A stretch of 64,000 nt of DNA from Microbacterium imperiale (GCF_017876655.1 NZ_JAGIOK010000001.1:2480001-2544000); one strand, 5' to 3'. Positions 50,564 through 59,036 are shown, numbered from the stretch's first letter. The notes: generated by a model not told the origin, from the letters alone. Made by a program: numbers and translations.

Positions 50564-51253
50564 TCAGAAGTTGGGCAGGCCGAGCGCCTGGTCGGGGTGC
50601 TCGTGGGTCATGTAGGCGTCGAGGGTGGCCGAGCGGTGTCGCCGTGCGGCGTGCTCGATCTCGGTGAGCGGGGCGCCGCGTTCGATCAACGCGAGGACGT
50701 GCTCGTGTTCGCGCACCGACTCCTGGGCGCGGCCCGGCACGAAGCTGAAGGTCGAGTCGCGCAGGTGACCCAGGCGCGCCCACTCGGCCTGCACGAGTTC
50801 GAGCATGCGCGGGTTGGCGCAGCGCTCGAACAGCACCGCGTGGAACTCCTGGTTCAGCCGCGTGAACGAGCGCGGGTCGAAGTGGTCGAGCGACTCGGTC
50901 ATCAGCTCGTTGATCTCACGCGCCCGTCGGATGTCGTCGACGTCGAGCGCGCGCGCCGCGAGGGCGGTGGCCGCGCCCTCGAGAATCGACAGGGCCTGCA
51001 TGCTGTAGCGGTACTGCGAGTCGTCGACCATCGCCACGCGGGCGCCGATGTTGCGCTCGAACGTCACGAGCCCCTCGGCCTCGAGCTGCCGGATCGCCTC
51101 GCGCACCGGCACGACGCTCATGTCGAGTTCGCCGGCGATCGTGCCGAGCACGAGACGATAGCCGGGCGTGAACTCCTGCTCGGCGATGCGCTCGCGGATC
51201 CAGTCGTAGGCGCGCTGCGACTTGCTCCGAGTGTCGGCGGCGGGCGTGCTCAT
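50564..51253 (-). CDS. GntR/FadR-family regulator of the hpa genes
   Basis: A 229-residue regulator. The N-terminal winged helix (residues 10-75) includes YDWIRERIAEQEFTPGYRL, VVPVREAIRQLEAEGLV and FERNIGARVA; the C-terminal FCD ligand domain has metal-binding His residues (SFTRLNQEFHAVLFE, EHEHVLALIERG). It overlaps the upstream fusion gene by ATGA and so is made with the enzymes it should control. Likely effector: homoprotocatechuate or hydroxyphenylacetate (inference). Confidence 0.9.
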   Translation of the reverse strand: MSTPAADTRSKSQRAYDWIRERIAEQEFTPGYRLVLGTIAGELDMSVVPVREAIRQLEAEGLVTFERNIGARVAMVDDSQYRYSMQALSILEGAATALAARALDVDDIRRAREINELMTESLDHFDPRSFTRLNQEFHAVLFERCANPRMLELVQAEWARLGHLRDSTFSFVPGRAQESVREHEHVLALIERGAPLTEIEHAARRHRSATLDAYMTHEHPDQALGLPNF

Positions 51254-52722
51254 GCGTCGCGCTCGCCGTCGTAGCGGGCGCGCCAGCTCGCGTCCATCGG
51301 GAACAGTCCGTCGACGGACGCCCCCTCGGCGACGCGCCGGGCGATCCACGCGTCTTCGTCCTCCTGAGCCAGCGCCGCGGCGACGACCTCGTCGACCATC
51401 GTCGGCGGGATGACGATGACGCCGTCCGCGTCTCCCACGATCACATCGCCCGGCTGCACGGTCGCTCCGCCGCAGGCGATCGTGCCGCCCGCCTCCCACG
51501 GCACGTGCCGGCGACCGAGGACGGCCGGGTGCGCGCCGGCACTGTAGACGGGAAGGCCGACCGCGGCGACGGCCGCCGCGTCGCGCACGCCGCCGTCGGT
51601 CACGACGCCGGCCGCACCGCGGGCCTGAGCGCGGAGGGCGAGGATGTCGCCGAGCGTGCCCGACCCGGTCTCCCCCCGCGCCTCGATCACGATGACCTCG
51701 CCCGCCCCGACGGTGTCGAACGCCCGCTTCTGAGCGTTGAACCCGCCGCCGTGCTGCGCGAAGAGGTCTTCGCGCAGCGGGACGAACCGCAGCGTCGCGG
51801 CGGTTCCGACGAGCTTGCGGTCGGCGTGCATCGCTCGCACGCCGTCGATCGTGACGTTGTCGAGGCCGCGCCTGCGCAGCTGCTGCGACAGCGCGGCGAC
51901 CGGCACCCGCTCGAGTTTCCCCCGCAGCTCGGCGGAGAGACCGGATGCCGCGGCGGCGGGCTCCGCGTCGGGCAGCCCCGCCGCGGTCCGCGAGCCCCAC
52001 GCCTCCTCGCGCTGGGTGTCGTCGACGGCGGGCAGCGAACCGAGCGCGGGATCGAAGCCGTCACCGGGGCCGGACGTGACGGTCGTGACGAGACGCCCCG
52101 AGGTCGCTCCGGCGTCGGGCGCGTCGACCTCGACCTCGACGACGTCGCCGGGGACGATGACGGAGGAGCCGGCGGGTGTGCCCGTCAGGATGACGTCGCC
52201 GGTCTCGAGCGTGAGGTGCTGCGAGAGGTCGGCGACGATCTGCGCGAGCGGGAACAGCAGGTCGGCGGTGGTGTCGTCCTGCACGAGGTCGCCGTTGACC
52301 CACGTGCGCACGCGCAGCCGGCGCGGATCGACGGTGCGGGCATCGATGAGGTCGGGGCCGAGGGGAGTGAAGCCGTCGCGGCTCTTGGAGCGCAGGTTCG
52401 AGCCCTTGTCCGCGGCGCGCAGGTCGTAGAGGCCGAGGTCGTTCGCGGCGGTGATCGCCGCGACGTGATCCCAGGCCTCGGCGAGGCCGACGCGGTGCGC
52501 GTCTCGGCCGATGACGAGCGCGATCTCGCCCTCGAAGGCCAGCAGCTCGGTGCCCGCTGGGCGCTCGACGACCCCGCCCGAGGCGGCGACCGAGCTCGAG
52601 GCCTTGAGGAAGTACGAGGGCGCAGCCGGGGTGCGGCCGCGCTGCGCCGCCCGGGATGCGTAGCTCAGGTGGACCGCGATGATCTTGCCCGGTCGCTCGG
52701 AGCGTCCTCGCTCTTGTCTCAT
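51250..52722 (-). CDS. FAH-RraA fusion protein: putative HpaG-type isomerase/decarboxylase joined to an RraA-like domain
   Basis: A 490-residue two-domain protein. Residues 40-235 are a fumarylacetoacetate hydrolase fold: LAFEGEIALVIGRDAH (metal Glu pair), TAANDLGLYDLR, KSRDGFTPLGPDL, VNGDLVQDDTTADLLF and GDVILTGTPAGSS. Residues 265-480 are RraA-like (class II aldolase/decarboxylase type): GAGEVIVIEARGETGSGTLG, then GAAGVVTDGGVRDAAAVAAV with the substrate-binding Arg. Classical HpaG has two FAH halves for decarboxylation and isomerisation; here the second half is RraA-like. No separate HpaF isomerase is in the cluster. ATG at 52,722 is used; it is the first gene of the operon. Confidence 0.85.
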   Translation of the reverse strand: MRQERGRSERPGKIIAVHLSYASRAAQRGRTPAAPSYFLKASSSVAASGGVVERPAGTELLAFEGEIALVIGRDAHRVGLAEAWDHVAAITAANDLGLYDLRAADKGSNLRSKSRDGFTPLGPDLIDARTVDPRRLRVRTWVNGDLVQDDTTADLLFPLAQIVADLSQHLTLETGDVILTGTPAGSSVIVPGDVVEVEVDAPDAGATSGRLVTTVTSGPGDGFDPALGSLPAVDDTQREEAWGSRTAAGLPDAEPAAAASGLSAELRGKLERVPVAALSQQLRRRGLDNVTIDGVRAMHADRKLVGTAATLRFVPLREDLFAQHGGGFNAQKRAFDTVGAGEVIVIEARGETGSGTLGDILALRAQARGAAGVVTDGGVRDAAAVAAVGLPVYSAGAHPAVLGRRHVPWEAGGTIACGGATVQPGDVIVGDADGVIVIPPTMVDEVVAAALAQEDEDAWIARRVAEGASVDGLFPMDASWRARYDGERDA

Positions 52723-52738
52723 ATTCGAAATCGTATAT
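52721..52738. promoter_or_regulatory. possible GntR operator between hpa operon and transporter gene
   Basis: ATATTCG-aaat-CGTATAT is a near-palindrome (six of seven pairs) at the start codon of the fusion gene, in an AT-rich stretch between divergent genes. GTAT-type half-sites are common for FadR-subfamily GntR proteins. A GntR gene lies in the operon. Binding is inferred. Confidence 0.5.
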
Positions 52739-52798
52739 GATCGACGCCAGCAGAACAACGTCTGCAGACAATGTCGTCGACAGCTCGGGAGCACGAAG

Positions 52799-54193
52799 AT
52801 GAGCACCCCCACACCCCGTCACGCCTCGCGCAGCGGATTCACCCCGACCGGCACGATCGCCACGACCGCCGACCGGCGTCGCGTCGTCTTCGCCACCGTC
52901 GTCGGAACCACCGTCGAGTGGTACGACTTCTTCATCTACGCCACGGCCGTCGGTCTGGTGTTCGGACAGCTCTTCTTCGCGCCCCTCGGCGCCAACAGCG
53001 CGCTGATCGGCTTCGCCACCGTCGGCGTGAGCTTCCTGTTCCGTCCGCTCGGCGCGTTTCTGGCCGGTCACCTCGGCGACCGGCTCGGCCGCAAGCTCGT
53101 GCTGATGTGGACGCTCATCCTGATGGGCGTCGCCACGGCGCTGATCGGGCTGCTGCCGACCTACGAGACGATCGGGCTCGCCGCGCCCGTCATCCTCGTG
53201 CTGCTGCGCATCGTCCAGGGCATCTCCGCCGGCGGCGAGTGGGGCGGCGCGGTGCTCATGGCCGTTGAGCACGCCCCGAAGACGCGACGCGGCGCCTTCG
53301 GCGCGTCGCCCCAGATCGGCGTGCCGCTCGGGCTGCTGCTGGCCTCGGGCGTCATGGCGCTCATGGCGATGATCGCCCCCGGCGACGCCTTCCTCGCCTG
53401 GGGATGGCGCGTGCCCTTCCTGCTGAGCGTCGTCCTCATCCTCGTCGGCTGGTACGTGCGCCGCCGCGTCGAAGAGAGCCCCGTCTTCACCGAACTCGCC
53501 GAGCGCCGCGAGAAGGCGCACATGCCGATCGTCCAGCTCTTCCGCAAGCACGCCGCGCTCGTCATCATCGCCGCGTTCGTCTTCGCCGGGAACAACGCAG
53601 TCGGCTACATGACGACCGGCGGATACATTCAGAACTACGCCACGAACCCCGACGGCCCCCTCGCGTTCGACCGCGAGCCGGTGCTCTGGGCGGTCGCGGG
53701 CTCGGCGGTCACGTGGCTGATCTCGACGCTCGTCGCCGGCTTCGTCTCCGACCGCATCGGCCGCCGCACGACATACATCGCCGGCTGGATCTTCCAGCTC
53801 GCGGGCGTCTTCGCCCTCTTCCCGCTCGTGAACTCCGGCAGCATCGGCCTGCTCTTCCTGGGGCTCGCGATCCTCACGATCGGCCTGGGTCTCACGTACG
53901 GCCCCCAGGCCGCTCTCTACGCCGAGCTCTTCCCCGCGTCGATCCGCTTCTCGGGGGTCTCGATCTCGTACGCGATCGGCGCGATCCTCGGCGGCGCGTT
54001 CGCCCCGACCATCGCCACCGCGCTCGTGCAGGCAACGGGCACGACCATGTCGGTCACCTGGTACCTGGCGGGGATGACGCTGCTGGGCCTCATCGCAACG
54101 CTGCTGCTGCGCGACCGCAGCGGCATCCCGCTCGACCCCGACCACGAGGCCGAGCAGTCGGTGAGCCCGATCGTCGGCGCGGCTCGTCGCTGA
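52799..54193 (+). CDS. MHS-family symporter, likely aromatic acid uptake
   Basis: A 464-residue, 12-helix metabolite:H+ symporter. VVGTTVEWYDFFIYATAVGL is the hallmark first helix, HLGDRLGRKLVLMWTLILMG the loop 2-3 motif, and QGISAGGEWGGAVLMAVEHA with PKTRRG the fourth-helix motif. It starts the plus-strand unit divergent from the hpa operon, followed after 24 bases by the flavin hydroxylase. Likely substrates are hydroxyphenylacetates or related aromatic acids. The protein is only distantly similar to the other MHS protein at 22,141. Confidence 0.88.
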   Translation: MSTPTPRHASRSGFTPTGTIATTADRRRVVFATVVGTTVEWYDFFIYATAVGLVFGQLFFAPLGANSALIGFATVGVSFLFRPLGAFLAGHLGDRLGRKLVLMWTLILMGVATALIGLLPTYETIGLAAPVILVLLRIVQGISAGGEWGGAVLMAVEHAPKTRRGAFGASPQIGVPLGLLLASGVMALMAMIAPGDAFLAWGWRVPFLLSVVLILVGWYVRRRVEESPVFTELAERREKAHMPIVQLFRKHAALVIIAAFVFAGNNAVGYMTTGGYIQNYATNPDGPLAFDREPVLWAVAGSAVTWLISTLVAGFVSDRIGRRTTYIAGWIFQLAGVFALFPLVNSGSIGLLFLGLAILTIGLGLTYGPQAALYAELFPASIRFSGVSISYAIGAILGGAFAPTIATALVQATGTTMSVTWYLAGMTLLGLIATLLLRDRSGIPLDPDHEAEQSVSPIVGAARR

Positions 54194-54217
54194 TCGGGCG
54201 CGGGAAGGAGAGCGACG

Positions 54218-56107
54218 ATGCAGTTCCATCACCACGGCTACGTCTCGGGCGACCCGCGCGTGCAGCCCGCCGCCGGCCGGGGCGTGGACCGTCCCACCGA
54301 GCTGCCCGACGAGACCGACGTCCTCGTCGTCGGGTCCGGACCGGCGGGGATGCTGCTCGCGGCTCAGCTGTCGCAGTTCCCCGACGTCGACGTGCGCCTC
54401 ATCGAGCGGCGGGAGGGGCGTCTCGAGCTCGGTCAGGCCGACGGCATCCAGCCGCGCAGCGTCGAGACCTTCCAAGCGTTCGGCTTCGCCGAGCGGATCA
54501 TGGCTGAGGCCTACAACATCGCGTACATGAACTTCTGGGGACCCGACCCGGACCAGCCCGACCGCATCGTCCGGACGGCGCGCACGGAGGACTATGCGCT
54601 GCGCATGAGCGAGTTCCCGCACCTGATCGTCAATCAGGCGCGGGTGCTCGACTACTTCGCCGAGGCGGCCGTCCGGGGGCCGGGTCGGGTCGTTCCGGAC
54701 TACGGCGTCGAGTTCCTCGGTCTGTCGATCGACGACGCAGGCGCGTATCCCGTCGCGGTGCGGGTGCGGCACGTCACCGGCGCGCGGGCGGGCGAGGAGC
54801 GCACGATCCGGGCGAAGTACGTCGCCGGATGCGACGGTGCGCGCAGCCGCGTGCGGGACGCGATCGGCCGGGTCCACGTCGGGGCGGCGTCGGCCCATGC
54901 GTGGGGCGTCATGGACGTCCTCGTGAGCACCGACTTCCCCGACTGGCGGATCAAGTGCGCCATCACCTCGGCCGCCGGCAGCATCCTGCACATCCCGCGC
55001 GAGGGCGGCTACCTCAGTCGCATGTACATCGATCTCGGCGAGGTCGCCCCCGATGACGATCACCGCGTGCGGCAGACCCCGATCGAGGAGATCATCCGTC
55101 GCGCCAACGCGATCCTGCACCCCTACACGATCGACGTGAAAGAGGTCGCGTGGCACAGCGTCTACGAGGTCGGGCACCGCGTCACCGACGGATTCGACGA
55201 CGTTCCCGCGGGAGTCGAGCGCGACCCGCGCGTTTTCCTCACCGGAGACGCCTGCCACACCCACAGCGCGAAGGCGGGGCAGGGGATGAACGTTTCGATG
55301 CAGGACGGCTTCAACCTCGGCTGGAAGCTCGGCCATGTGGTCACGGGCCTGGCGCCGGCCTCGCTGCTGGCGACGTACGGCGCCGAGCGGCGGCCGGTGG
55401 CGCAGCAGCTGATCGACTTCGACCGCGAGTGGTCCGCGCTCATGGCCCGCAAGCCTTCCGAGATCACCGACCCGCAGGACCTCGCGACGCACTACCTCGC
55501 GACGGCGGAGTTCCCCTCGGGGTTCCGCACACGGTATGCGGCGTCCACGATCGTCGGCGACGACCGTCACCAGGAACTCGCCATCGGATTCCCGCTCGGC
55601 ATGCGCTTCGCCTCGGTCCCGGTGGCGCGCGTCGCGGACGGCAACGTCGTGCATCTCGGTCATCACGCGCGCGCCGACGGTCGGTGGCGCATCTACGCCT
55701 TCGCCGACGCGCCGCCCGCGGGGGAGTCGTCGGCCCTGGCGGAGTTCGCGGAGTGGCTCGCGTCCGACTCCTCGCCGGTGGCGCGGCACACCCCCGCGGG
55801 CGCGGACGTCGACGCGCTCTTCGACGTGAAGGTCGTCTACCAGCAGCGGTACGACGAGATCCAGCTGCCGCTCGTGCCCGACATCTTCCGGCCGCGCACG
55901 GGACCGCTCGGCCTGACGGACGACGAGAAGGTGTTCGCCGCGGCGCCCAGCGCATGGCATGACGCCGACATCTTCGACGAGCGGGCGCTGTCGCGCGACG
56001 GCGTGGTCGTCGTCGTCCGGCCGGACCAGTACGTCGCCGCCGTGCTGCCGCTGTCGGCGACCGACGAACTCTCGGCGTTCTTCGCGGGCGCCCTGATCTC
56101 GCGCTAG
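54218..56107 (+). CDS. FAD-dependent aromatic hydroxylase (3-hydroxybenzoate 4-hydroxylase/phenol hydroxylase type)
   Basis: A 629-residue flavin monooxygenase. Dinucleotide motif LVVGSGPAGMLLAAQLSQFP, the DG motif CDGARSRVRDAIG, and the FAD ribityl motif FLTGDACHTHSAKAGQGMNV; the C-terminal third is the thioredoxin-like domain typical of phenol hydroxylase and MobA. Members hydroxylate phenols ortho to the OH group. Next to homoprotocatechuate genes it may turn 3-hydroxyphenylacetate (or a related phenol) into the catechol for HpaD. The stop codon overlaps that of the convergent ThDP-enzyme gene: CTAG serves both. Confidence 0.85.
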   Translation: MQFHHHGYVSGDPRVQPAAGRGVDRPTELPDETDVLVVGSGPAGMLLAAQLSQFPDVDVRLIERREGRLELGQADGIQPRSVETFQAFGFAERIMAEAYNIAYMNFWGPDPDQPDRIVRTARTEDYALRMSEFPHLIVNQARVLDYFAEAAVRGPGRVVPDYGVEFLGLSIDDAGAYPVAVRVRHVTGARAGEERTIRAKYVAGCDGARSRVRDAIGRVHVGAASAHAWGVMDVLVSTDFPDWRIKCAITSAAGSILHIPREGGYLSRMYIDLGEVAPDDDHRVRQTPIEEIIRRANAILHPYTIDVKEVAWHSVYEVGHRVTDGFDDVPAGVERDPRVFLTGDACHTHSAKAGQGMNVSMQDGFNLGWKLGHVVTGLAPASLLATYGAERRPVAQQLIDFDREWSALMARKPSEITDPQDLATHYLATAEFPSGFRTRYAASTIVGDDRHQELAIGFPLGMRFASVPVARVADGNVVHLGHHARADGRWRIYAFADAPPAGESSALAEFAEWLASDSSPVARHTPAGADVDALFDVKVVYQQRYDEIQLPLVPDIFRPRTGPLGLTDDEKVFAAAPSAWHDADIFDERALSRDGVVVVVRPDQYVAAVLPLSATDELSAFFAGALISR

Positions 56108-57756
56108 GAGTTCACGCGCAGGATCTCCTCCTGGTACGGCGCGCGGATCGCGCCCGAGACCCGCAGATCGAGCAGCAGGAAGGGACGGTCGTCGGCGGGG
56201 CGGCCCCGCCAGTCGGCGAGGGCCTCGAGGTCGTCGAGGGTGCGCACCACGACGCCCTCGCCTCCGACCGCCCTGGCCAGCGACGCGAAGTCGACCTCGG
56301 GGATGAGCATGGGGGCCGGCGCGAGGCCCTGCGCCCCGTAGAGGTGCACCTCGGCGCCGTAGGCCCGGTCGTTCCAGACGACCGCGAGTCCACGGCCACC
56401 GGCGACGCGGACGGCCGACTCGAGGTCGGCGACCGCCATGAGGCCGCCCCCGTCGCCGGTCGTCAGCACGATCGTCGCGTCGGGCCGGGCCGTCGCCGCG
56501 CCCGGCACCGAGGGGAACCCGAGTCCGATCGACTGGTAGGCGGTGCCGACCATCATCATCCGGTCGGGCGAGGCCACGGGCCAGTACATGTTCGCCCAGC
56601 CGATGAAGTGGCCGCCGTCCGAGACGACGACGCGATCCTCCGGCAGCAGCGCGGCGATACGGCGGGCGGCGGCGCGGGGGTCGAGCCGGCCGTCGGGGGC
56701 GAACTCGTCGCCGAGGTCGTAGGCGCGCAGGGCCGCCACGTCGACCGTCTCGCGCCACCGGCTCGAGCCGGCGCCCAGGGCGGCCAGCTCGTCGACGAGG
56801 GCTCGAGCGGCGATCGCGGCGTCGGCGCGCACGTAGTGGCCGACATGCGGATGCGTCGCGGTGGCGGCCACGTCGATCTGCGCCACGGTCGTCCCGGGGG
56901 CGAAGAGCGCACCGAAGCGCATCGTGAACTGGTTGAGCGAGGCCCCGAACACGACGACCACGTCCGCCTCGCGGATGGCCTCCATCGCCGCCTCCGCGCC
57001 GAACCCTCCCGTGACGCCGAGGTCGTACTCGGGTCGGGGGAACACGCCCCGCCCGAGCGCGGTGGTCGCGGTGAGGGCACCTGTCGCATCGGCGAGGGCT
57101 CCGAGCTCTGCGCCGGCGCCCGCCAGCCACGCGCCGCGACCCGCGAGCAGCAGCGGCCGCTCGGCGCCGGCGAGAGCTCGTGCGATGCAGTGGAGAGTGC
57201 CGGCCGCGAACGGCGACGCGGGGGCGACGGCATCAGCGCGGCGCGGTCGGGTGATCTCGGGCAGCGCGCCGGCATCCGCCTTGGTGACGTCGTAGGGGAT
57301 GGCCAGGACGACGGGGGATGAGAACGCGAGGGCGTGTTCGATGGCGATGACCGTGGTGGCCACGGCATCCGTCCGTCCGACCGTGTAGGTGCGCACCCCG
57401 ACGGCCGAGGCGAGGGTTATCTGGTCGACGTCCCACGGGCGCGGTCCCGACGTGGGGGCGTCGCCGACGACGAGCACGAGTGGCGTGCGGGCCTGCGCGG
57501 CCTCGGCGAGGGCGGTCAGGGTGTTGGTGAATCCGGCCCCGTACGTCGCTGTCGCCGCCGCCAATCCGCCGCCGGCGCGGTGATGGGCGTCAGCGGCGGC
57601 GACACCGCCGGCCTCGTGGCGCAGGGCAGTGAAGGTGACATCGGGGGATCGTTCGAGCGCGTCGAGCAGGTGGGCGTTGCCGTTGCCCATCACCCCGAAG
57701 ACGTGCGAGACATGGCGGGAGAGAGCGGAGGCGACGTGCGCGGAGACGGACGGCAT
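56104..57756 (-). CDS. thiamine-diphosphate-dependent enzyme (decarboxylase/acetolactate-synthase-like)
   Basis: A 550-residue ThDP enzyme with the usual three domains. The N-terminal PYR domain holds the catalytic Glu in ALRHEAGGVAAADAHHR, the middle domain binds nucleotide or is vestigial, and the PP domain has the ThDP/Mg motif GDGGGLMAVADLESA ending with VVWNDRAYG. It could be a 2-oxoacid decarboxylase (phenylpyruvate or benzoylformate type) or a carboligase; aromatic neighbours favour the former, but specificity cannot be read. ATG at 57,756. It has its own promoter (see 57,860-57,898). Confidence 0.85.
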   Translation of the reverse strand: MPSVSAHVASALSRHVSHVFGVMGNGNAHLLDALERSPDVTFTALRHEAGGVAAADAHHRAGGGLAAATATYGAGFTNTLTALAEAAQARTPLVLVVGDAPTSGPRPWDVDQITLASAVGVRTYTVGRTDAVATTVIAIEHALAFSSPVVLAIPYDVTKADAGALPEITRPRRADAVAPASPFAAGTLHCIARALAGAERPLLLAGRGAWLAGAGAELGALADATGALTATTALGRGVFPRPEYDLGVTGGFGAEAAMEAIREADVVVVFGASLNQFTMRFGALFAPGTTVAQIDVAATATHPHVGHYVRADAAIAARALVDELAALGAGSSRWRETVDVAALRAYDLGDEFAPDGRLDPRAAARRIAALLPEDRVVVSDGGHFIGWANMYWPVASPDRMMMVGTAYQSIGLGFPSVPGAATARPDATIVLTTGDGGGLMAVADLESAVRVAGGRGLAVVWNDRAYGAEVHLYGAQGLAPAPMLIPEVDFASLARAVGGEGVVVRTLDDLEALADWRGRPADDRPFLLLDLRVSGAIRAPYQEEILRVNS

Positions 57757-57859
57757 GGCGATGCCTTTCGAGACGGAACGGGGATCAGGCCGTATGTGTC
57801 TCACGCGCGGATGCCGCTTCGTGCCCATTTTTCGAGCACCGACGGCAACGCCGCCGCCG

Positions 57860-57898
57860 GACGTTCCGATTATAGGAACGTCACGACGGCGGCGTGAA
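57860..57898 (-). promoter_or_regulatory. promoter with TATAAT box inside a perfect 8-bp palindrome
   Basis: On the minus strand, GACGTTCC-TATAATC-GGAACGTC is a perfect 8-bp inverted repeat whose centre is the consensus -10 box TATAAT (57,869-57,874). TTCACG (57,893-57,898) is a fair -35 box at 18 bases. An outer CGCCGCCG/CGGCGGCG pair flanks it. The element lies about 110 bases before the ThDP-enzyme ATG; a regulator bound here would cover the -10 box. Confidence 0.65.
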
Positions 57899-57909
57899 GA
57901 GGATGCGGG

Positions 57910-58266
57910 TTACGCGGGCACCTTCAAACGGGGAACGCCGCCGGTGACCGGGCGCAGCTCGCGCTGCGGCGCCTCGGGGATATCCTCGTCCAGGGCGACG
58001 ATGAGGCCGGCCGACGACGTCGCGGCGTTCGCCATGTCGCGGACCGCCTGCGGGTTCAGCACCTCCATGTCGGCGGTGTCGAACACGAAACGCAGCGGGA
58101 TCGACGGCTGCAGCCAGATGGAGGAGCGACCCTCGTCGTTCGTCCAGGACATCATGAAGCTCTCGTTGCGTCGCAGCTTCGTCGCGATGACCACCTTCAG
58201 GTGAGCGAGCAGGCGGTCCGGGATCTCGATGCGGGTGTCGGAGTTTCCGTAGTGGAGCTGTCCCAT
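57910..58266 (-). CDS. DUF7882-like small protein, copy 1
   Basis: A 118-residue protein of a family common in Microbacteriaceae. Core: MGQLHYGNSDTRIEIPDRLL, then AHLKVVIATKLRRNESFMMS, W-x-N-D-E-G-RSSIWLQPSIPLRFVF. The C-terminal extension (LDEDIPEAPQRELRP onwards) is specific to this copy. Function is unknown; the pattern is called ligase-like in some annotations but no catalytic residues are visible. AGGAGG lies six bases before the ATG, so expression is probably high. It is divergent from a MarR gene. Confidence 0.75.
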   Translation of the reverse strand: MGQLHYGNSDTRIEIPDRLLAHLKVVIATKLRRNESFMMSWTNDEGRSSIWLQPSIPLRFVFDTADMEVLNPQAVRDMANAATSSAGLIVALDEDIPEAPQRELRPVTGGVPRLKVPA

Positions 58267-58324
58267 GCTGTCCTCCTGAGATCGTCGTTCGGGGGGTGGG
58301 GAACGTGTTTGGTCCCTCGATAAG

Positions 58325-58354
58325 TATCTAGCCAGACAAGACACTTTCTGTCAA
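58325..58354 (-). promoter_or_regulatory. strong promoter of DUF7882-like copy 1
   Basis: On the minus strand TTGACA (58,349-58,354) and TAGATA (58,325-58,330) are 18 bases apart, close to the sigma-70 consensus. The start codon is about 60 bases downstream. The region is AT-rich compared with the surroundings and lies between the divergent DUF7882-like and MarR genes. Confidence 0.65.
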
Positions 58355-58397
58355 TTCGTAGTTCTATGTATCTCAGCGCTTGTGAAAGAAAGAATCT

Positions 58398-58409
58398 GTC
58401 ATGCATGAC
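58398..58409. promoter_or_regulatory. 12-bp perfect palindrome before marR
   Basis: GTCATGCATGAC is a perfect palindrome eight bases upstream of a TATGAT -10-like box (58,417-58,422) and 40 bases before the MarR ATG. It is a natural candidate for autoregulation by the MarR protein. Confidence 0.5.
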
Positions 58410-58448
58410 TAATGGCTATGATGGCGTTCGCAAGGAGGTGGCAAGCCG

Positions 58449-58958
58449 ATGCCTCAGAACGTCGTTCGTCACGAAGGGCTTCATCTGTACGCGGACCAGC
58501 CGCGAGAAGAAGTCGGTCGCAAGCTCAGTGACGCCGTCCTGCGTCTGCGCCGAGCCGAGCAGGTGCAGGCGGGGCTCGCCGTGCGCGCCTCCGAGCTCTC
58601 GGCGATCGACCTGACGGCGCTGCGATATCTCGTGCAGGGTCACCGCGACGGCCGCGATCTCGGCCCGAAGGACCTCATCGTCATGCTCGCGACCTCGAGC
58701 GCGACGGTCACCAACGTCGTCGAACGCCTCGCGTCGAAGGGATACGTCGCGCGGGTGCAGCATCCCACCGACCGTCGCGCGCACTACCTCGTGCCGACCG
58801 AGGCCGCCGTCGCCCGCGTCGACGAGGCCTTCGCCGCCCATCACCGCGCCATCGTCACCGTCATCGATCAACTGGACGAGGAGCGGGCGGCCATCGCAGC
58901 TGACGTGATCGACCTCATCGCCGCCGCTCTCGACGACGTCGCGGCACGCGCAGGCTGA
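58449..58958 (+). CDS. MarR-family regulator, copy 1
   Basis: A 169-residue MarR protein. The winged helix spans about residues 50-120: LSAIDLTALRYLVQGHRDGR, LGPKDLIVMLATSSATVTNV, VERLASKGYVARVQHPTDRR with the conserved DRR wing. Helices at both ends make the dimer. GGAGGTGG precedes the ATG. It is divergent from DUF7882-like copy 1 and followed by a strong hairpin at 58,988. It may sense phenolic or oxidative signals like other MarR proteins; the ligand is unknown. Confidence 0.9.
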   Translation: MPQNVVRHEGLHLYADQPREEVGRKLSDAVLRLRRAEQVQAGLAVRASELSAIDLTALRYLVQGHRDGRDLGPKDLIVMLATSSATVTNVVERLASKGYVARVQHPTDRRAHYLVPTEAAVARVDEAFAAHHRAIVTVIDQLDEERAAIAADVIDLIAAALDDVAARAG

Positions 58959-58961
58959 CCG

Positions 58962-58977
58962 CGGGCCACGTGGCCCG
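58962..58977. repeat. 16-bp perfect palindrome after marR
   Basis: CGGGCCACGTGGCCCG lies directly after the MarR stop codon (58,958). It may strengthen termination together with the hairpin at 58,988-59,028, or be a protein-binding site. Confidence 0.45.
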
Positions 58978-58987
58978 TACGCATGAA

Positions 58988-59028
58988 ACGGGGCCGGCTC
59001 CACACCCTCGGGTGGGAGCCGGCCCCGT
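58988..59028. terminator. bidirectional terminator hairpin
   Basis: A perfect 14-bp stem (ACGGGGCCGGCTCC with GGAGCCGGCCCCGT) around a 13-base loop. It lies between the MarR gene (plus) and the convergent small acidic gene (minus), eight bases after the stop of the latter. A short T-rich stretch follows on the plus strand. Confidence 0.75.
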
Positions 59029-59036
59029 TCTCGCCG

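Noticed and set aside
52061..57130. Very long open frame (1,689 codons) on the minus strand
   Set aside because: It crosses four well-supported genes in both directions and its translation is Arg-rich low-complexity text typical of antisense frames in high-GC DNA.
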